Positions 1-12,700 of a stretch of DNA of 64,000 bases are shown one piece after another (the first letter of the stretch is position 1; every line of letters begins with the position of its first letter). The DNA is from Smittia aterrima. Taxonomy: Eukaryota > Arthropoda > Insecta > Diptera > Chironomidae. The stretch spans positions 6,944,001 through 7,008,000 of the forward strand of contig CP093831.1 of assembly GCA_033063855.1 (NCBI GenBank), read 5' to 3'. Under the pieces are notes generated by a model. The model did not search any database and was not told the origin of the DNA. It saw only the letters and a program-made list of their open reading frames with translations. A program made the position numbers and the translations under genes.

Positions 1-1638
1 GTCGCGGTTCGTTCGTTAATTGGTTCCCGTCATCAAGTGAGATTGTAATTTTTTTGAAACAGAAATGTGACGTTCCGATAAGATTCCATAGCGAACAAAG
101 TTGAATCAGTTAGTCATTCATATTTATTTTCCTTATCGCGCGATATTTTTATAAAACCTCGGAATATTTTCATTGAGCGTCGCCGAACAAATTTCAAATG
201 GAATTTTCTGAAAACGAGGCAGCTAGAATTTGTAGCGTGAGTTGTGTTATGGCGCGGAAATGTGATGCATAATTATTTTATTGGACATCCGCTGGACTTG
301 CTGAGAGTCTTGGGAAGGGAGAGTCGACGGGTTTGTGATGTCAAAAGTTTTCAGAACGTTGCCAATTTTCCTCGATATCATGATGTAACTAACCCGCCCA
401 ATCGATTCTACTAGTCTAAGTAAAATCCTCTGAGAACCATAGCTCTGTTAAAACCTTAATATGAAATAAAACGCAATTTCTTTTCTCGCGTGGAATTCTC
501 CTTCAAGTCGTGGAGAACTTGGAAGAAAAGCAAACTTAGAGCTTGTAATGAAATGATCATGAATTCATGATGAGTCAACCGCAAAAGCGTTGCGCACCTG
601 AGAATACCGCGGGCGAAATGCCAGAACACGAAATCAAATAAAGCCCGGTTGATAGCCAAACGAAGACGGTCGATAAATCATTAAGAAAGTTATCATCGTA
701 TAGAGGGCGACGACATTAATGACTTCGCCGTTCCTTTTTAATAATTCAACTTCACGACGGTTTTTCTTCTTTGTCCGAGAGTTTTCCACTTTCCTTTTAT
801 CGTCGCTCATTTCTTATTGCTGACTCACATGTCGACACGTTCTCAAAAGATTTTCATTTCTTAATTCGTCGCTTCCTAAGTTGATTTTAGGAAACTTTTT
901 CTTTTGTTTCATGTCTCAGATTATAAGATTACAAATATTTGTAAACAGTTTGTTGAACTTGTAGACCGAATCGTAAGATTCATTAATTACCTTTCGACCT
1001 TTAAATCCTCTTGGAACTAAGATAAATAGCTCTGCATGTGGCGCAAACATTTCTCTGATGTTTCTTCTTTCTCCTTTTCGGCCACTTGGAATTTTCTAAT
1101 TTAGAGGTGCGGGTGGATTCATTCATTAACTCAGATCTTCGCACGCACGTTGGCAGGCGATTAGCCGATGGTGGACTTTCTTCAAGTGGGGACATTGGAA
1201 CTGATCGCGAAGACTCGCCACTTCAATCGAAGCGATCGAGTATGTTTGAGTTTGTACACATTTAAAACGCCACCGGTTTGATTAGTTGCTGTTGTTAATA
1301 TCACGATGTGTTTAACCCGCTGTCATCAAACTCACTTGCTCATCTAACTTTTCATCTTATTTGTCTAGAAGCATAGAATCATTTATCGACTCTGCTGGAG
1401 TCTTTTTTCATAAAATGTGCTTTTGTCTTATTCTCATTTCGCCAACAATCGATGGTCGAAGAATCATCAATTTGTCCTAGAAACATTTGTTTGAAGCTTT
1501 AGGATTGAAATCGATTTTTGTAAATGTCGTTCGTTGTAATTTTGTTGATAGAAAAACTTTTAGTTTAAATGTCGAAAGCTTTCTATGTTCTGCTTTGGTC
1601 GAGGCATCTGGAAGTTAATGTTTGTGTAAACTTTGCAG
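1..1638 (+). other. NPC1 intron (5' part)
   Basis: Everything before the acceptor at 1637-1638 appears to be intronic. The short open frames here match nothing I know and do not continue the NPC1 frame. Confidence 0.6.
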
Positions 1639-4600
1639 GCACATCATACGACAATGAACAAGAGCTTCGAGCTCATCCCTCGGGTCTTCCCGATAATGAA
1701 ATGGACGAAAGCGGTTACTTTGAACAACTTGGCGCCAAGACAGAAAAATTCCTCGAAGAATTCTTTACAGCCTGGGGAACTTATTGTGCAAGCAATCCTT
1801 GGCAAATTCTCTTGATGGGTAAGTCACCAGATAAATGATTCACTGAGTTTGTTCCATTGCAATTATTATTCAATTAGGTTTGATATTCATCGCTGCACTT
1901 GGATATGGTTTGACGTCACTTCACGTAACAACAAATCCTGTTGAACTTTGGGCCTCGCCACATTCTCGAGCTCGAGTTGAAAAGAAATTCTTTGATTCAA
2001 ACTTTGGACCTTTCTACAGAATTGAGCAACTAATTATTCACGCGAAAGATTTGCCATACGTGAAACACGAAACTTCGAATGGTGTGATCACTTTTGGACC
2101 AGTTTTCAACAAAGATTTCCTAATGGAAGTTTTCCATCTTCAACAACGAATCAAGGAACTGAATAATGGAACATTGAAGGAAATTTGCTTCGCACCCTTG
2201 AGTGCGCCTTATCGTGAGTCAACTGAGATCGTGGATTGTGCTGTGCAGAACGTGTGGGGATATTTCCAAGATGATGTTGAAGCATTTAATGGCACTGAGA
2301 CTGATGATGATGGATTTGAGATCAACTATCTCGACAGATTCTTGAAGTGTTTCAATAATCCATATGATCTTGATTGCTTAGCTGCTTGGGGAGGTCCAAT
2401 TGACCCTGCAGTCGTGTTCGGAGGTTTCCTCCAACCAGGAGACAATTTAGCAAAGAATCCGCAATACGAAAATGCAACTTCGGTCATCATGACGTTCTTA
2501 GTGAATAACCAGGACAACTCGTCATTGCTTGGACCAGCTTTGGAATGGGAATTAAGTTTTGTGGAGCTAATGAAGAATTACACAACATCGAACAATACGT
2601 CTCCCCATCTCGACATTGCTTTCACTTCAGAAAGATCAATCGAAGACGAATTAAATCGCGAGTCGAAATCAGATATCTCAACGATTCTTGTGTCGTATCT
2701 TTTGATGTTCGCTTACATCGCAGTTTCACTTGGGCACGTCGATGATTGTAATCGTGCGATGATCGATAGCAAAATCACTTTGGGAATTGGTGGAGTTATC
2801 ATTGTACTCGCATCAGTAATCGCTTCTGGTGGATTGTTTGGCTACATCGGCGTTCCAGCAACGCTCATTATCTTTGAAGTGATTCCTTTCCTTGTACTGG
2901 CAGTTGGTGTAGACAACATTTTCATTCTCGTCCAAACTCATCAACGAGACATTAAGAAACCAACAGAAACTCATGCCGAACACATTGGAAGAATCCTTGG
3001 CAAAGTTGGTCCGTCGATTCTTTTAACATCAATCAGCGAATCGACTTGTTTCTTCCTTGGAGGATTATCGGATATGCCAGCAGTCAAAGCGTTCGCTCTT
3101 TATGCGGGAATGGCTTTGTTCATCGATTTTCTGCTCCAAATTACATGTTTCGTGAGTTTGTTGGCCTTGGACACTGCAAGACAAGCCGAGAACCGTTGGG
3201 ATATTTTCTGTTTCATGCGAGGATCGAAAAAGGAAACGACAACAAACCAAACGATGAAGGAAGGAGTCTTGTATAAGTTTTTCAAGGTCATCTACGTGCC
3301 TTTCCTTATGAAAAAGATCGTACGAACGGTTGTGATGATTGTTTTCTTCGGATGGCTCTGCTCAAGCATTGCCGTTGCGCCACACATTGAAATTGGATTA
3401 GATCAAGAACTTTCAATGCCAGAAGATTCGTTTGTTCTCAAATATTTCCGTTATCTTCAGAGCTTTTTATCAATCGGTCCACCAACCTATTTCGTCCTCA
3501 AAGGTGGCCTTAATTTTTCGAATCAGCCCGATCAAAATTTGATTTGCGGCGGACTTTACTGTAACTCAGACAGTCTTTCAACTCAGATCTACATTTCATC
3601 AAAGTTGCCAGAGACTTCATTCATTGCAAGACCAGCAAGCAGTTGGATCGACGACTATTTCGATTGGTCACAGATTGAGAGCTGTTGCAAAGAAGGTAAG
3701 TGAGCGTTCAAATAAATTTCGATAAATTTCAACAAAGAATTTCATTTCACAGTCAAAGCAAACTCATCGTTTTGTCCACATTCATCTTACGACGACCTTT
3801 GCGTAGCTTGCGACATCAAATTAAATAAACTGAACCGGCCAGTGCCAAGCGAGTTCAAGAAGTACATTAGCTTCTTCCTTGATGATAATCCCGACTCATC
3901 GTGTGCCAAAGGAGGCCACGCAGCTTACAATGCGGCTGTGAATCTGAAGCCCGAAAATAAAATCGAGTCCAGTTACTTTATGACTTATCACACGATTCTA
4001 AAGTCATCGGAAGATTATTACGAAGCTTTGAGGTCAGCAAGAAAGATCTCTGCGAATATCACAAGAACAATTCATGCAAGTATGCGACTGGCTGGACAGG
4101 CTGAGAGTGATATTCAAGAGGTGGAAGTGTTTCCTTACTCCATCTTCTACGTTTTCTACGAACAGTATCTGACGATGTGGCCTGATACGCTTCGAAGCAT
4201 GGGCATCTCCGTTCTCTCCATTTTCATCGTCACATTCCTTCTGATGGGCTTCGATATTCATTCATCAATCGTCGTAGTCATCACAATCACAATGATCGTT
4301 ATCAACCTTGGCGGTCTCATGTATTACTGGAACGTTTCACTTAACGCCGTGTCGCTTGTGAATCTCGTTATGGCTGTCGGCATCTCCGTCGAGTTTTGCT
4401 CGCATCTTGTGCACAGTTTCAGCGTATCAGTGGAAGAAACAAAGGTCAAGCGTTCAGCAGATTCTCTTACAAAGATGGGAAGTTCAATCTTCTCAGGAAT
4501 CACGCTGACCAAATTCGGAGGCATCCTCGTTCTTGGATTCGCTCAAAGCCAAATCTTCCAAGTCTTTTATTTCCGAATGTATCTCGGCATCGTCTTGATT

Positions 4601-6057
4601 GGAGCCGCTCATGGTCTCATTTTTCTGCCAGTGCTCCTCAGTTATATCGGTGAGTCAATGACATCTTTTCCTCAAAATCATTTTCCCAACATTTCAAGGT
4701 CCATTAATGATAAATTAGAAAGTAAATCTTGCTTGTCATACGGATTCGAATTCAAAACAAAGATTGTGCATTCCTTCACATGAATGATAACAAGAAGTGT
4801 TTTGCTTAACGAAGCTTGTTGCATGTTGACAACTTGATGATTGCAAATTATGACAATGTGACAATTCTATCAGACGATTTGTATGCAGTTTAAATCATAC
4901 ACGAAGCTGTCAACTGAAATTGATAAACTGTGTGCATTTGTTTGATAAGAGATTTCTCCGTTGCTAGATCGGAACAAAACTTATTTTTCATTTAAATTGT
5001 AAGTTATAACTTTTAATCACGTGTAGTTACGGAGACATCTCTAGCTTCATTGACCTTAACGAACTCAGTTGAAGCGATTTTTAATTGAGATTTTTGCATT
5101 TTCTCTTTTCTGTCTTGTGATCTTTTCGTCGGATTTTTCTTCTCCGTCGATTCACAGGCGCGCCGATCAACAAAGCAAAGCTGGCTTACTATCGACGACG
5201 AGCACAGGAAACTCAGGAGACTTCCCTCTCGACCGTAAGCATCAACAACCTCCATTTAACTGATGCCTTCTAAAGATAAATATTTGCGGAAAGATAAACA
5301 GATGAATTGAAGATTGGGTTCCATCAATTCCATTGGCATGAATAATTTATCGCTCGTCCTCCTCGCTTCTATTTTTAATTTTCACTTTCCAAGGTGATTT
5401 TCTCGCTAATTGAAAACAGTATTTTGTTTTATTTTCCGCTCACACTTTTCTATTATGATTTCTAATCCGCCTTCACTAACATCGAGATGCACAGCTGGTT
5501 TGTTGTTTGTAGCTAGGATTTATTATTTCATTCATTGTAAATTTTGTCACAAAGCTTCTTTTTGGGTTACGCAAATTGTGAATCGGCTTTCAAACTATCT
5601 TTTGACTAATTAAGTTTGATTAAAATCACTATCCCCCAACTAATTTGTAGATTGAGGAAATTGTAATTCTAAATTAATATTCTCAAAGTAAAGCGCCTCA
5701 AAGTCAGATTCATTATTAACGTCGTAATGTTGTTTATGATTGCCTCCTGCGTCATTCCGACAAGCGTTTGATATTAATTTTAAGTTTGGCATTGAAACTG
5801 CACATTTTCTTGTTTCCCCTCTTTGTCGATGTTGTCTCTGCAAATAAATTATTTTCACGTTTGGAGTGTCGCCACAATGTTTCTAATCAAAAAAAACTTT
5901 CTATCATCTTTTCCTCATTTTAGGCGTGATGTACCGTAAGAAGCGACCTGATCCTACCGTCCCAGCAGGCGACTCCGCTTCTCAGGTGTCGGATGAGCAG
6001 GAACCTCTTTTCTCACCAGAACAACCACATTCCTCCTCGTACGGAGCTATAAACTGA
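1639..6057 (+). CDS. NPC1: NPC1 intracellular cholesterol transporter (5' part outside window)
   Basis: Homologue of Niemann-Pick C1, the polytopic late-endosome/lysosome protein that exports sterol. Exons seen: 1639-1818, 1878-3695, 3753-4649, then one of two last exons, 5158-5273 or 5924-6057. The first exon is entered in phase 1, so the signal peptide and cysteine-rich N-terminal domain lie upstream. Exon 1639-1818 ends in the first visible membrane segment (WGTYCASNPW). Exon 1878-3695 opens with VTTNPVELWASP and FDSNFGPFYR, typical of NPC1, followed by a lumenal domain and the sterol-sensing domain around 2690-3170 (GVDNIFILVQ). Exon 3753-4649 carries the second cysteine-rich lumenal loop (NPDSSCAKGGHAAY) and the last membrane segments, ending LLSYIG. 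Introns are 57-59 nt except before the last exons. I cannot say whether it is the NPC1a or NPC1b paralogue. Confidence 0.93.
5158..5273 (+). CDS. NPC1: NPC1 alternative last exon A (canonical-type tail)
   Basis: The acceptor is at 5156-5157. Spliced to 4649 (phase 1) it gives GAPINKAKLAYYRRR and ends NNLHLTDAF with stop TAA at 5271-5273. GxxxNKAK right after the last membrane segment matches the known NPC1 tail (human GPSVNKAK), so this is probably the ancestral tail. A GT at 5235 could act as a donor, but joining it to 5924 gives an immediate stop, so this exon looks terminal. Confidence 0.75.
5274..5923 (+). other. Tail-A 3' UTR and/or intron before tail B
   Basis: 650 nt of AT-rich sequence without a supported gene. 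In tail-A transcripts it would be 3' UTR; in tail-B transcripts it is part of the 1,274 nt intron 4650-5923. Confidence 0.5.
5924..6057 (+). CDS. NPC1: NPC1 alternative last exon B (YxxΦ-containing tail)
   Basis: The acceptor is at 5922-5923. Spliced directly to 4649 it reads GVMYRKKRPDP, then an acidic stretch (DEQEPLF), and ends SSSYGAIN with TGA at 6055-6057. YGAI fits the YxxΦ adaptor-binding sorting motif. AATAAA follows at 6112-6117. Only the phase-1 junction is open, so the tail is an alternative to exon A and cannot extend it. Confidence 0.65.
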
Positions 6058-6111
6058 AATGAAAAACCAAGAAAAAGATTAAATCAAATGAAAATATTAT
6101 TTTACACGAAA

Positions 6112-6117
6112 AATAAA
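6112..6117 (+). terminator. Polyadenylation signal of NPC1 (tail B)
   Basis: AATAAA 55 nt after the tail-B stop. Confidence 0.6.
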
Positions 6118-7780
6118 TAAACTCTCGAGGACAGGGAAATTTTCAAGTTACAAGAAGCTTTCAAAGCTTTTTTCTTTACTGTTTAACGTACTCGGTTGTT
6201 CTCTTCTTATCTCACTGCTTTCTGACATTAATTAAAAAAGTTTTTAGGAATAAATTAGGAAAAGGAGAAGCCTTTCCTTTCAATACGCTTTAAAAACTGT
6301 CATAACGAGCGCAGAACGCCATTGTTTAGAGACGAAAGGTCCCCGAACCCATAACAATTAAATGTGCAATGAGAAAGAAATGGAAAAAGTTTAATCATGA
6401 GTTCAATGTACTAATGACAATCGAGACGATTCGCTCTTTTGGTAGGAACGGTCAGCATGAAGTGGCTTGGTTTCGCTGTTGACTTCGGTTTAGCCAAATA
6501 TTTTAAATGCGTAAAAAATGAAACTAAAAGCAGGAAATCCTTTTCTCACAATTAAAAATATTTTTCGCGTCTCTTCACTAAATAGAGAACGAGAAATTCT
6601 AAGTGACTCGTACTTAGACTTTAAATAATTTTTCTAAAAATGCGAAGAGCCTTATACTTGTGAAAACAATGAAGACATGACTTGTGGTATAAGAAAGATA
6701 TCTGTTGAGTTTTAATGTTTTATAAAAGAAAACAGATTCGTAACTCTTGAGAGGATGTGAATGGCGTAGAGATTAAATCTCAACAATTGTCAAAAACATG
6801 CAAATCGAATAATAATTTCGAGGAAAAATCACGCCACTCGCATCCGTTCTCAAAACCATTTTCTAAATTAGAGACCTAAATTATTGCATGAATGTGTGCA
6901 ACGAAGGGATTGTTTGAAAAGGAAACAGAAAATTGCTCGAAGTCGGAACTGAAATTAAGAAAATTAAAGTATTCGAAAAATCTTGGAAAATTTCAAATCG
7001 AGTTTTAAGGCTTCTTAAGTGATATGAAAAATTAAAGCTCTTTGACTGGTAGTGGTTACATATAAATAAGATAAATTTTAGTTTGTCTTTGAGGCCTCCG
7101 TTTAATAAAAATATTTATAATAAGAGCAACTTATTTGGTGATTGTTAAAGTATTATTGCTGCAGTTGAGCTTCACTCTCTTTTTCTACAAGTTGTCTTCA
7201 TTTCCATGGCGCTAAAAGCTCAGCGTTCCTAATAACGATGAAAAACGATGCCTTACATCTAATGTAAAAGTGTGTGTTGATAGATTGTGAAAGATTTATT
7301 GTAAAATATCAGCTTTTCAAGAGCTTTCACGATGATCTTTCGAAAGTTCTTTTTGTCTTTATCTTACCACGACTTTATTTCCAACTTCGCTGAAGAGTTT
7401 CCTGATATTTTAGATAGTAATCAGATTTAAAATAAAGTTTTCAATTTTACGTCCACCAGCATTAGTTTGTAATCAAGTTTGATACATTAAAAACCTCACA
7501 ATGTAAAGTTTACACATCAGACAACAGTTTGTTAAAAGGAAAATTATTTTTTGACAAAACTAAACTCTGTTGAGAGATCATCATCTTATATTTTTTTGTA
7601 ACTGTTAAATAAATGAGAATAGATCAAATAAATTTATCAAAGTCATTTTCTTGTGTTTTTTCTTTTTCTTTTCAGAAAATAAATTCTTTTAATTTTCTTG
7701 CAATTTTTTATAAAATTTAACGAACTGCTAGAATTGAACTTCAAAATCTACTAGAATTCATAAAAAAACAAAATTTCATC
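6118..7780 (+). other. Intergenic NPC1-METTL17
   Basis: AT-rich; no open frame, RNA gene or repeat that I can support. The METTL17 promoter should lie at the right end. Confidence 0.5.
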
Positions 7781-9262
7781 ATGCTGTGCCGGGGAAATCT
7801 TAATTTAAAACTTTTTACATCATGGACGATACGAATGAGGGATCCGAGCAATCATCTTAAGCATTTGTCATCGTCGTTTGCTAGACCGTATGCAGTGAAA
7901 GTTCAACTAGACAACGATCTGGAAAAAAAGTTAACATGCGAGGAAATGAAGGTAAACAAATTTGAGTAATTACTGATAATTACTAATTCATGTTGGTTTT
8001 AGCCACGAAAACATTCGGGAATCAACAAACAAATGGCAGCTAGGATTCCTGATAGAATTCAAAGTGCGATACTGAAAGCAATTGGTGATTATTCAATGAA
8101 GTCGCTTGTCGAATCAGGCGAAGAACTTAATCGCTATATAAAATGTCGCAAAGTACCAATGGAAGAAGCCAACATCAGACTTAAAAAGAAAGAAATAGAG
8201 GAGCTTGTGTTATCAGAACCAGAAAAGTTCAAACTTCCTAAATTTCCGCATGAAAATGACGAAGCTGGTTTGAAAAACTTTATGGCTCGTAAAAATCAAA
8301 AAGTTCAGCAAATTGTAAAACAGAGAGTTTACGGATGGAAACCAATCAATTATGACGAATATAAGTCACTTTCTTACCTCATCGGTAGATCGGCAATGGA
8401 ATATGCTGTCATAATGAGACTTTTTCAAGAAATTACGAAGCGCGATCCGAATTTTGCTCCAAAAAGTTATTTTGACTTTGGATCAGGCGTCGGCACTGGC
8501 GTTTGGGCTGCTGCTGAACTTTGGAAATCATCAATTTTCGAATACTACTTGGTTGACTCCTCAAAGCACATGAATGACCTTTCGGATCTAATACTTCGAG
8601 ATGGTGACGCTAACAAAGCCATGTTTCTGCGTAACGTTAACTATCGTCAGTTTGTTCCATCTCGTGAAGACAAATTCGACTTAGTCATGTCAGCTTTTTC
8701 ATTCTTCGAATTGCCGTCTCTCAAAAACAGACTAGAAATTGCACAAAATCTTTGGAACAAGGCAGAGCAGTATTTAATTTTCGTCGAGGTGGGAACCAAC
8801 GCTGCCTTCAACATGCTCAATGAGATCCGTGACTTTCTACTTGAAGTAAAGAACGTGAACAAGGAAGATGCATTTATATTTTCACCATGTCCACATGATA
8901 AAACTTGTCCAAGATACGAGTTGAATGATGGAACTCCTTGCAATTTTGAAGTTGCTTATAACACACCAAAATACTCTGGATCATCAATGTACGTGAAAGA
9001 CAACTACAGCTATCTTATAATCAAAAAAGGTAAATCAACAGAAGAATCTGATAAATGGCCAAGACTTGTTCGCAGCCCACTCCTTCGTCATAAACATACA
9101 ATTTGCAGAATGTGTACGCAGGACGGTTCAATCAAAGAAGGAATCTTTACAGCTGCGAAACACGGAAAGTTAACTTACAAATGTGCGAAGGTTTCAAAAT
9201 GGGGCGATCAACTTCCTCTGCAGCTACTGGATTCAGAAATTATAGAAAGTGAAGAGTCTTAA
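7781..9262 (+). CDS. METTL17: METTL17 (Rsm22 family), mitochondrial ribosome small-subunit assembly factor
   Basis: Exons 7781-7951 and 8003-9262 (51 nt intron, phase 0) give 476 aa. The basic N-terminus (MLCRGNLNLKLF, then SSSFARP) looks like a mitochondrial targeting sequence. A methyltransferase-like fold begins with motif I, DFGSGVGTG, near residue 214. Rsm22/METTL17 proteins carry an iron-sulfur cluster on conserved cysteines; candidates here are C353 and C359 (CPHDKTC), C370, and C425/C428 (CRMC). In animals the protein is needed for mitoribosome small-subunit assembly and mitochondrial translation, with little evidence of methyl transfer. The start is the first in-frame ATG. It is convergent with haspin: AATAAA lies at 9285-9290 and the haspin signal faces it about 35 nt on. 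Confidence 0.9.
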
Positions 9263-9284
9263 ATTGTATTAAGAGTTGTTTTAG

Positions 9285-9290
9285 AATAAA
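9285..9290 (+). terminator. Polyadenylation signal of METTL17
   Basis: AATAAA 22 nt after the stop codon. On the minus strand an AATAAA at 9327-9332 probably ends haspin. Confidence 0.6.
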
Positions 9291-9714
9291 TAAACAAATG
9301 GAATTTTCCGCCAGAAAATAAAATCTTTTATTATTAATAATTTGTCCATCAATGCAAAAATCAAACAATTTTTTTGTTATTAGAAGTTCTTCACTAACAT
9401 TACAATCTTCAAGACACAACAACACACTTTGAAGACGATCCATGCTAACTTGATTTTAACTTTAGTTATTTGAAAGTATATTTGAATTCAGAAGATCTGC
9501 TTTGAAAAATGAAATAGTTTTTGATCAAATAGTTACGTGCACTGACTTTTTTTTTACGTAACGTGACTAACATTAGTTGTGGCGATTTTTTGTTTTGCTT
9601 TTGGAAAATATAATTCTTCGTTTCTAGTAGAACGTCAGTGATGTTAGTTAAAATAGAAAATAAAGGTTCTAAATTGTTCATATGGTTGTTAGTAAATATA
9701 GTTTTGCTGCTTTT

Positions 9715-12700
9715 TTAGAAGTCCAAGGTGGAAACGTAGTCGAATGCGCTAGTGTAGTTCAGAAGCTCATCTCGCTCCTCCATGAGACCATGGATAGCAG
9801 CGCGATGCTTCTTGGATTTTGAATAGCGATATCGAGCTCCGTTGATAATTTTGTCGACGACGTAGTGAAGCCACAACAAATTATTGAAGGGTTCGTAGCG
9901 TTCAAAGTGATTTCTAAAAACGAAAATGATTAATATTTAGAAATTATTTTATGACTTTATAATCTTACTCGACTCGAGCGCGCATTAATCGGTAGATGTC
10001 AAACTGATAATCCCCTTGAGACTCGAAAAGCTCTTCGTCGCGTGCAAGATTATCGTAAAGAACGGCGCCGTCGTAGACCATACGACTTAATGAATAATCG
10101 ATGATGGTGACCTTCACTCCGTGATTTAACACCTTGAAAACTTTTCCAGCGATGCGATACTCTGAAAATTTTTCCTCCGTTGGCGCAATGAGTAGATTTC
10201 CCCAATGAAGGTCGCGATGCTCAAACTCGTATTTTCTTTCAGCGACAGCGAGAGTCAGTGCAGTCTATGTGCGGAATAAATAAAGAAAAGTAATGTCAAT
10301 AACTGATAAAGAAGCAATGCACCAATGAAGTTGAGTTGAGCGTTCTGTCAAGCCATTGCCGGAAGCAAGAACAGCTGATAAATTCAAATGTTCTAAGGTT
10401 TTTCGAAGCCTATTGATTACTATGTACAATGACCTCGCTTTATTTTTTAGGAAATTGTCTTTTTAGATCAAAGCTGCTCTCTTATCCTTATCACAACAAA
10501 TAAAGCAAATAAAGTAAATTTGAACTCAAATCAAAATTGAAGCCGACAAATCGCATTGATAGATGAGTGAAAATCTAGTCATGGATTGAAACTTCAACAC
10601 GCACTAAAAATACACTCATCCATCAACAAAATTATAAACCAACAAATAAACTGTAAAAAGAAAATAAATCAACGAAAGTTGGCATGGGGAGCATTGGATG
10701 AGTGTGTAATCTAGTCATTAGAATTAAACATAAATGCACTAGATTAGCACTCACCCAACGCCGACCCATCGAAAGTAATCAAATCATAAACAAATGGAAT
10801 GGTACTTAAGTTAAGTAAAGGAAACTCACTTGCAAGAACACGGACTGAGATTCCTCAGCGTTGTTAAAGACAAAGGATTCGAGATCCTTGCCACCATTGC
10901 ACAACTCAAAGACGATGTAGAGTTGATCGTTGTCAAACACTGCTGGATGATCGTTGTCACTACCTTCTGCTCGATTATCGCGATAAAGTTCCCACTCGTC
11001 AATAAGATGTTCCGGGTAAGCTCCACGGATGCATGTAACACGCTTAACATTTACAAAACCATCAGTTGAATAATCAAGGCCGTGACGCAGTCCGCTTAAT
11101 TCCATAGAAATTACAATTTCTTGGAGAATTTCGTCAAAACGCTTCTGCGATTCGCCATTGATCAATTGATCGCCTTCAATTGGGATGATTTTCAAAACGA
11201 CTGGCTTGTTGGTTGATGGGCACTTGTACATAAAAACTTCTCCGTACACGCCCTCGCCTATCTTGCAACAGTTCGGAAGATTACTGTAAAAAAACATGAT
11301 TTGTTAAATGGTTTACATATTTTAAAAATGTTTCACTTACTTCTCCGAATAGACCTCATTAAATTGAAGTGGTTCCTGTTGACCACAACGACGCAATGCA
11401 ATTTGACGTGCACTTAGGTTTGGTACAACATCGATTACTGGTTCTTGAAGACCATAGAAGATTGACGAACGTTGAAAGACGCTAGTTTTCCTTTGGCTTG
11501 TTTTCCGCTGCTCATGGAAGGTTGTTGCGCATTTAATTGATGAGTCAAGAATGGACAATGCTGCATGTAAATTTTCCTCATCTGATTGTTCCAACAATAC
11601 AGCTGTTTAAAAAGGAAGAGAAGTAAGTCAAATGTCTGGACACATAACGCGTATTGAGATGACCATACGACGGCTTATCTTTGAATTTTCTTTGTATTTC
11701 TCAACGATGCATGAAATGTATCAGTTTATTTCAAATAAAACGTTGCAGCGTAGTAAAACTGGGTTAAAACGAAGCAAAACAAACGGACGACGGATGCACT
11801 TGCACTAGATTTTCAATCGCTGCGCGACCTTTTAGACTCGAAAACATAAAACATTCGACGTGTGCATGTGCGATCGATTGCTTTTCAAGGACGAAATTTA
11901 TTATTCTGGCGACTTCGAGAATCTGACTTCCCGTTTGATATGGAAGCTAGAAATCAATTTATATTCTAATGAATAGATTTCAAATGAAAAAGTTTTTTTT
12001 TTCTTTAAATATTTGCCTATTCTCGCAAAGCACAATTTAAAGCATTTTCTGTCGTATTTACTTAATTACGTCAATGCAGAGAAACTCAAGAAAAATTGCT
12101 GATACATTTCCGCGTTTCGATGAAATTTCAAACATTGCACTTTGTTCTTTACCTTTTTTCGGTAATTCTGGCATACAATAATCCAACTTTGAAGATTTTT
12201 TTGACGCTTCTTTCAAGGAAGAATTTGATTGATTTCACAAAAACGACCAAAAATCCTTTCTTACAACTTTCACTTCTGCCCTTCTCACGACTTCGTACAG
12301 TTAATATTTTCTCGAAAACGTCTTTTCTCCAAAAATCTGTAGAGAACGATTTACACAATTAACAAAACGAATCAATTATTTGCAGATCGGAATCGTCTGG
12401 CTAGAACTGGGTAGATGATGTTTCTTTTTGTAACAAAGAACGACGAACAAGGAAATGACTTGGGAAAAAATATTTGTAGAATTTATGGAGTCCAATTTTC
12501 AGTTAAGCAATTCTGACTTTTCTTTTGAAATGAATAAGCAAAGTTACTCAATTTTGATTATTACGAATTTCGTCTGATTCATCTAATGTTGATGTTTTGA
12601 CATGAAAATCCAACTTCACTTGTGAGTGTGTTAGTTAAAAAACTTTGAAGATACAAAATTTGCTCTAGATTCGAAAAGTTGGAACTTCTAAAAGACTTTA

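Noticed and set aside
5158..5924. NPC1 exon 5158-5234 spliced on to 5924
   Set aside because: Phase 0 junction gives an immediate TGA, so the two exons are alternatives.
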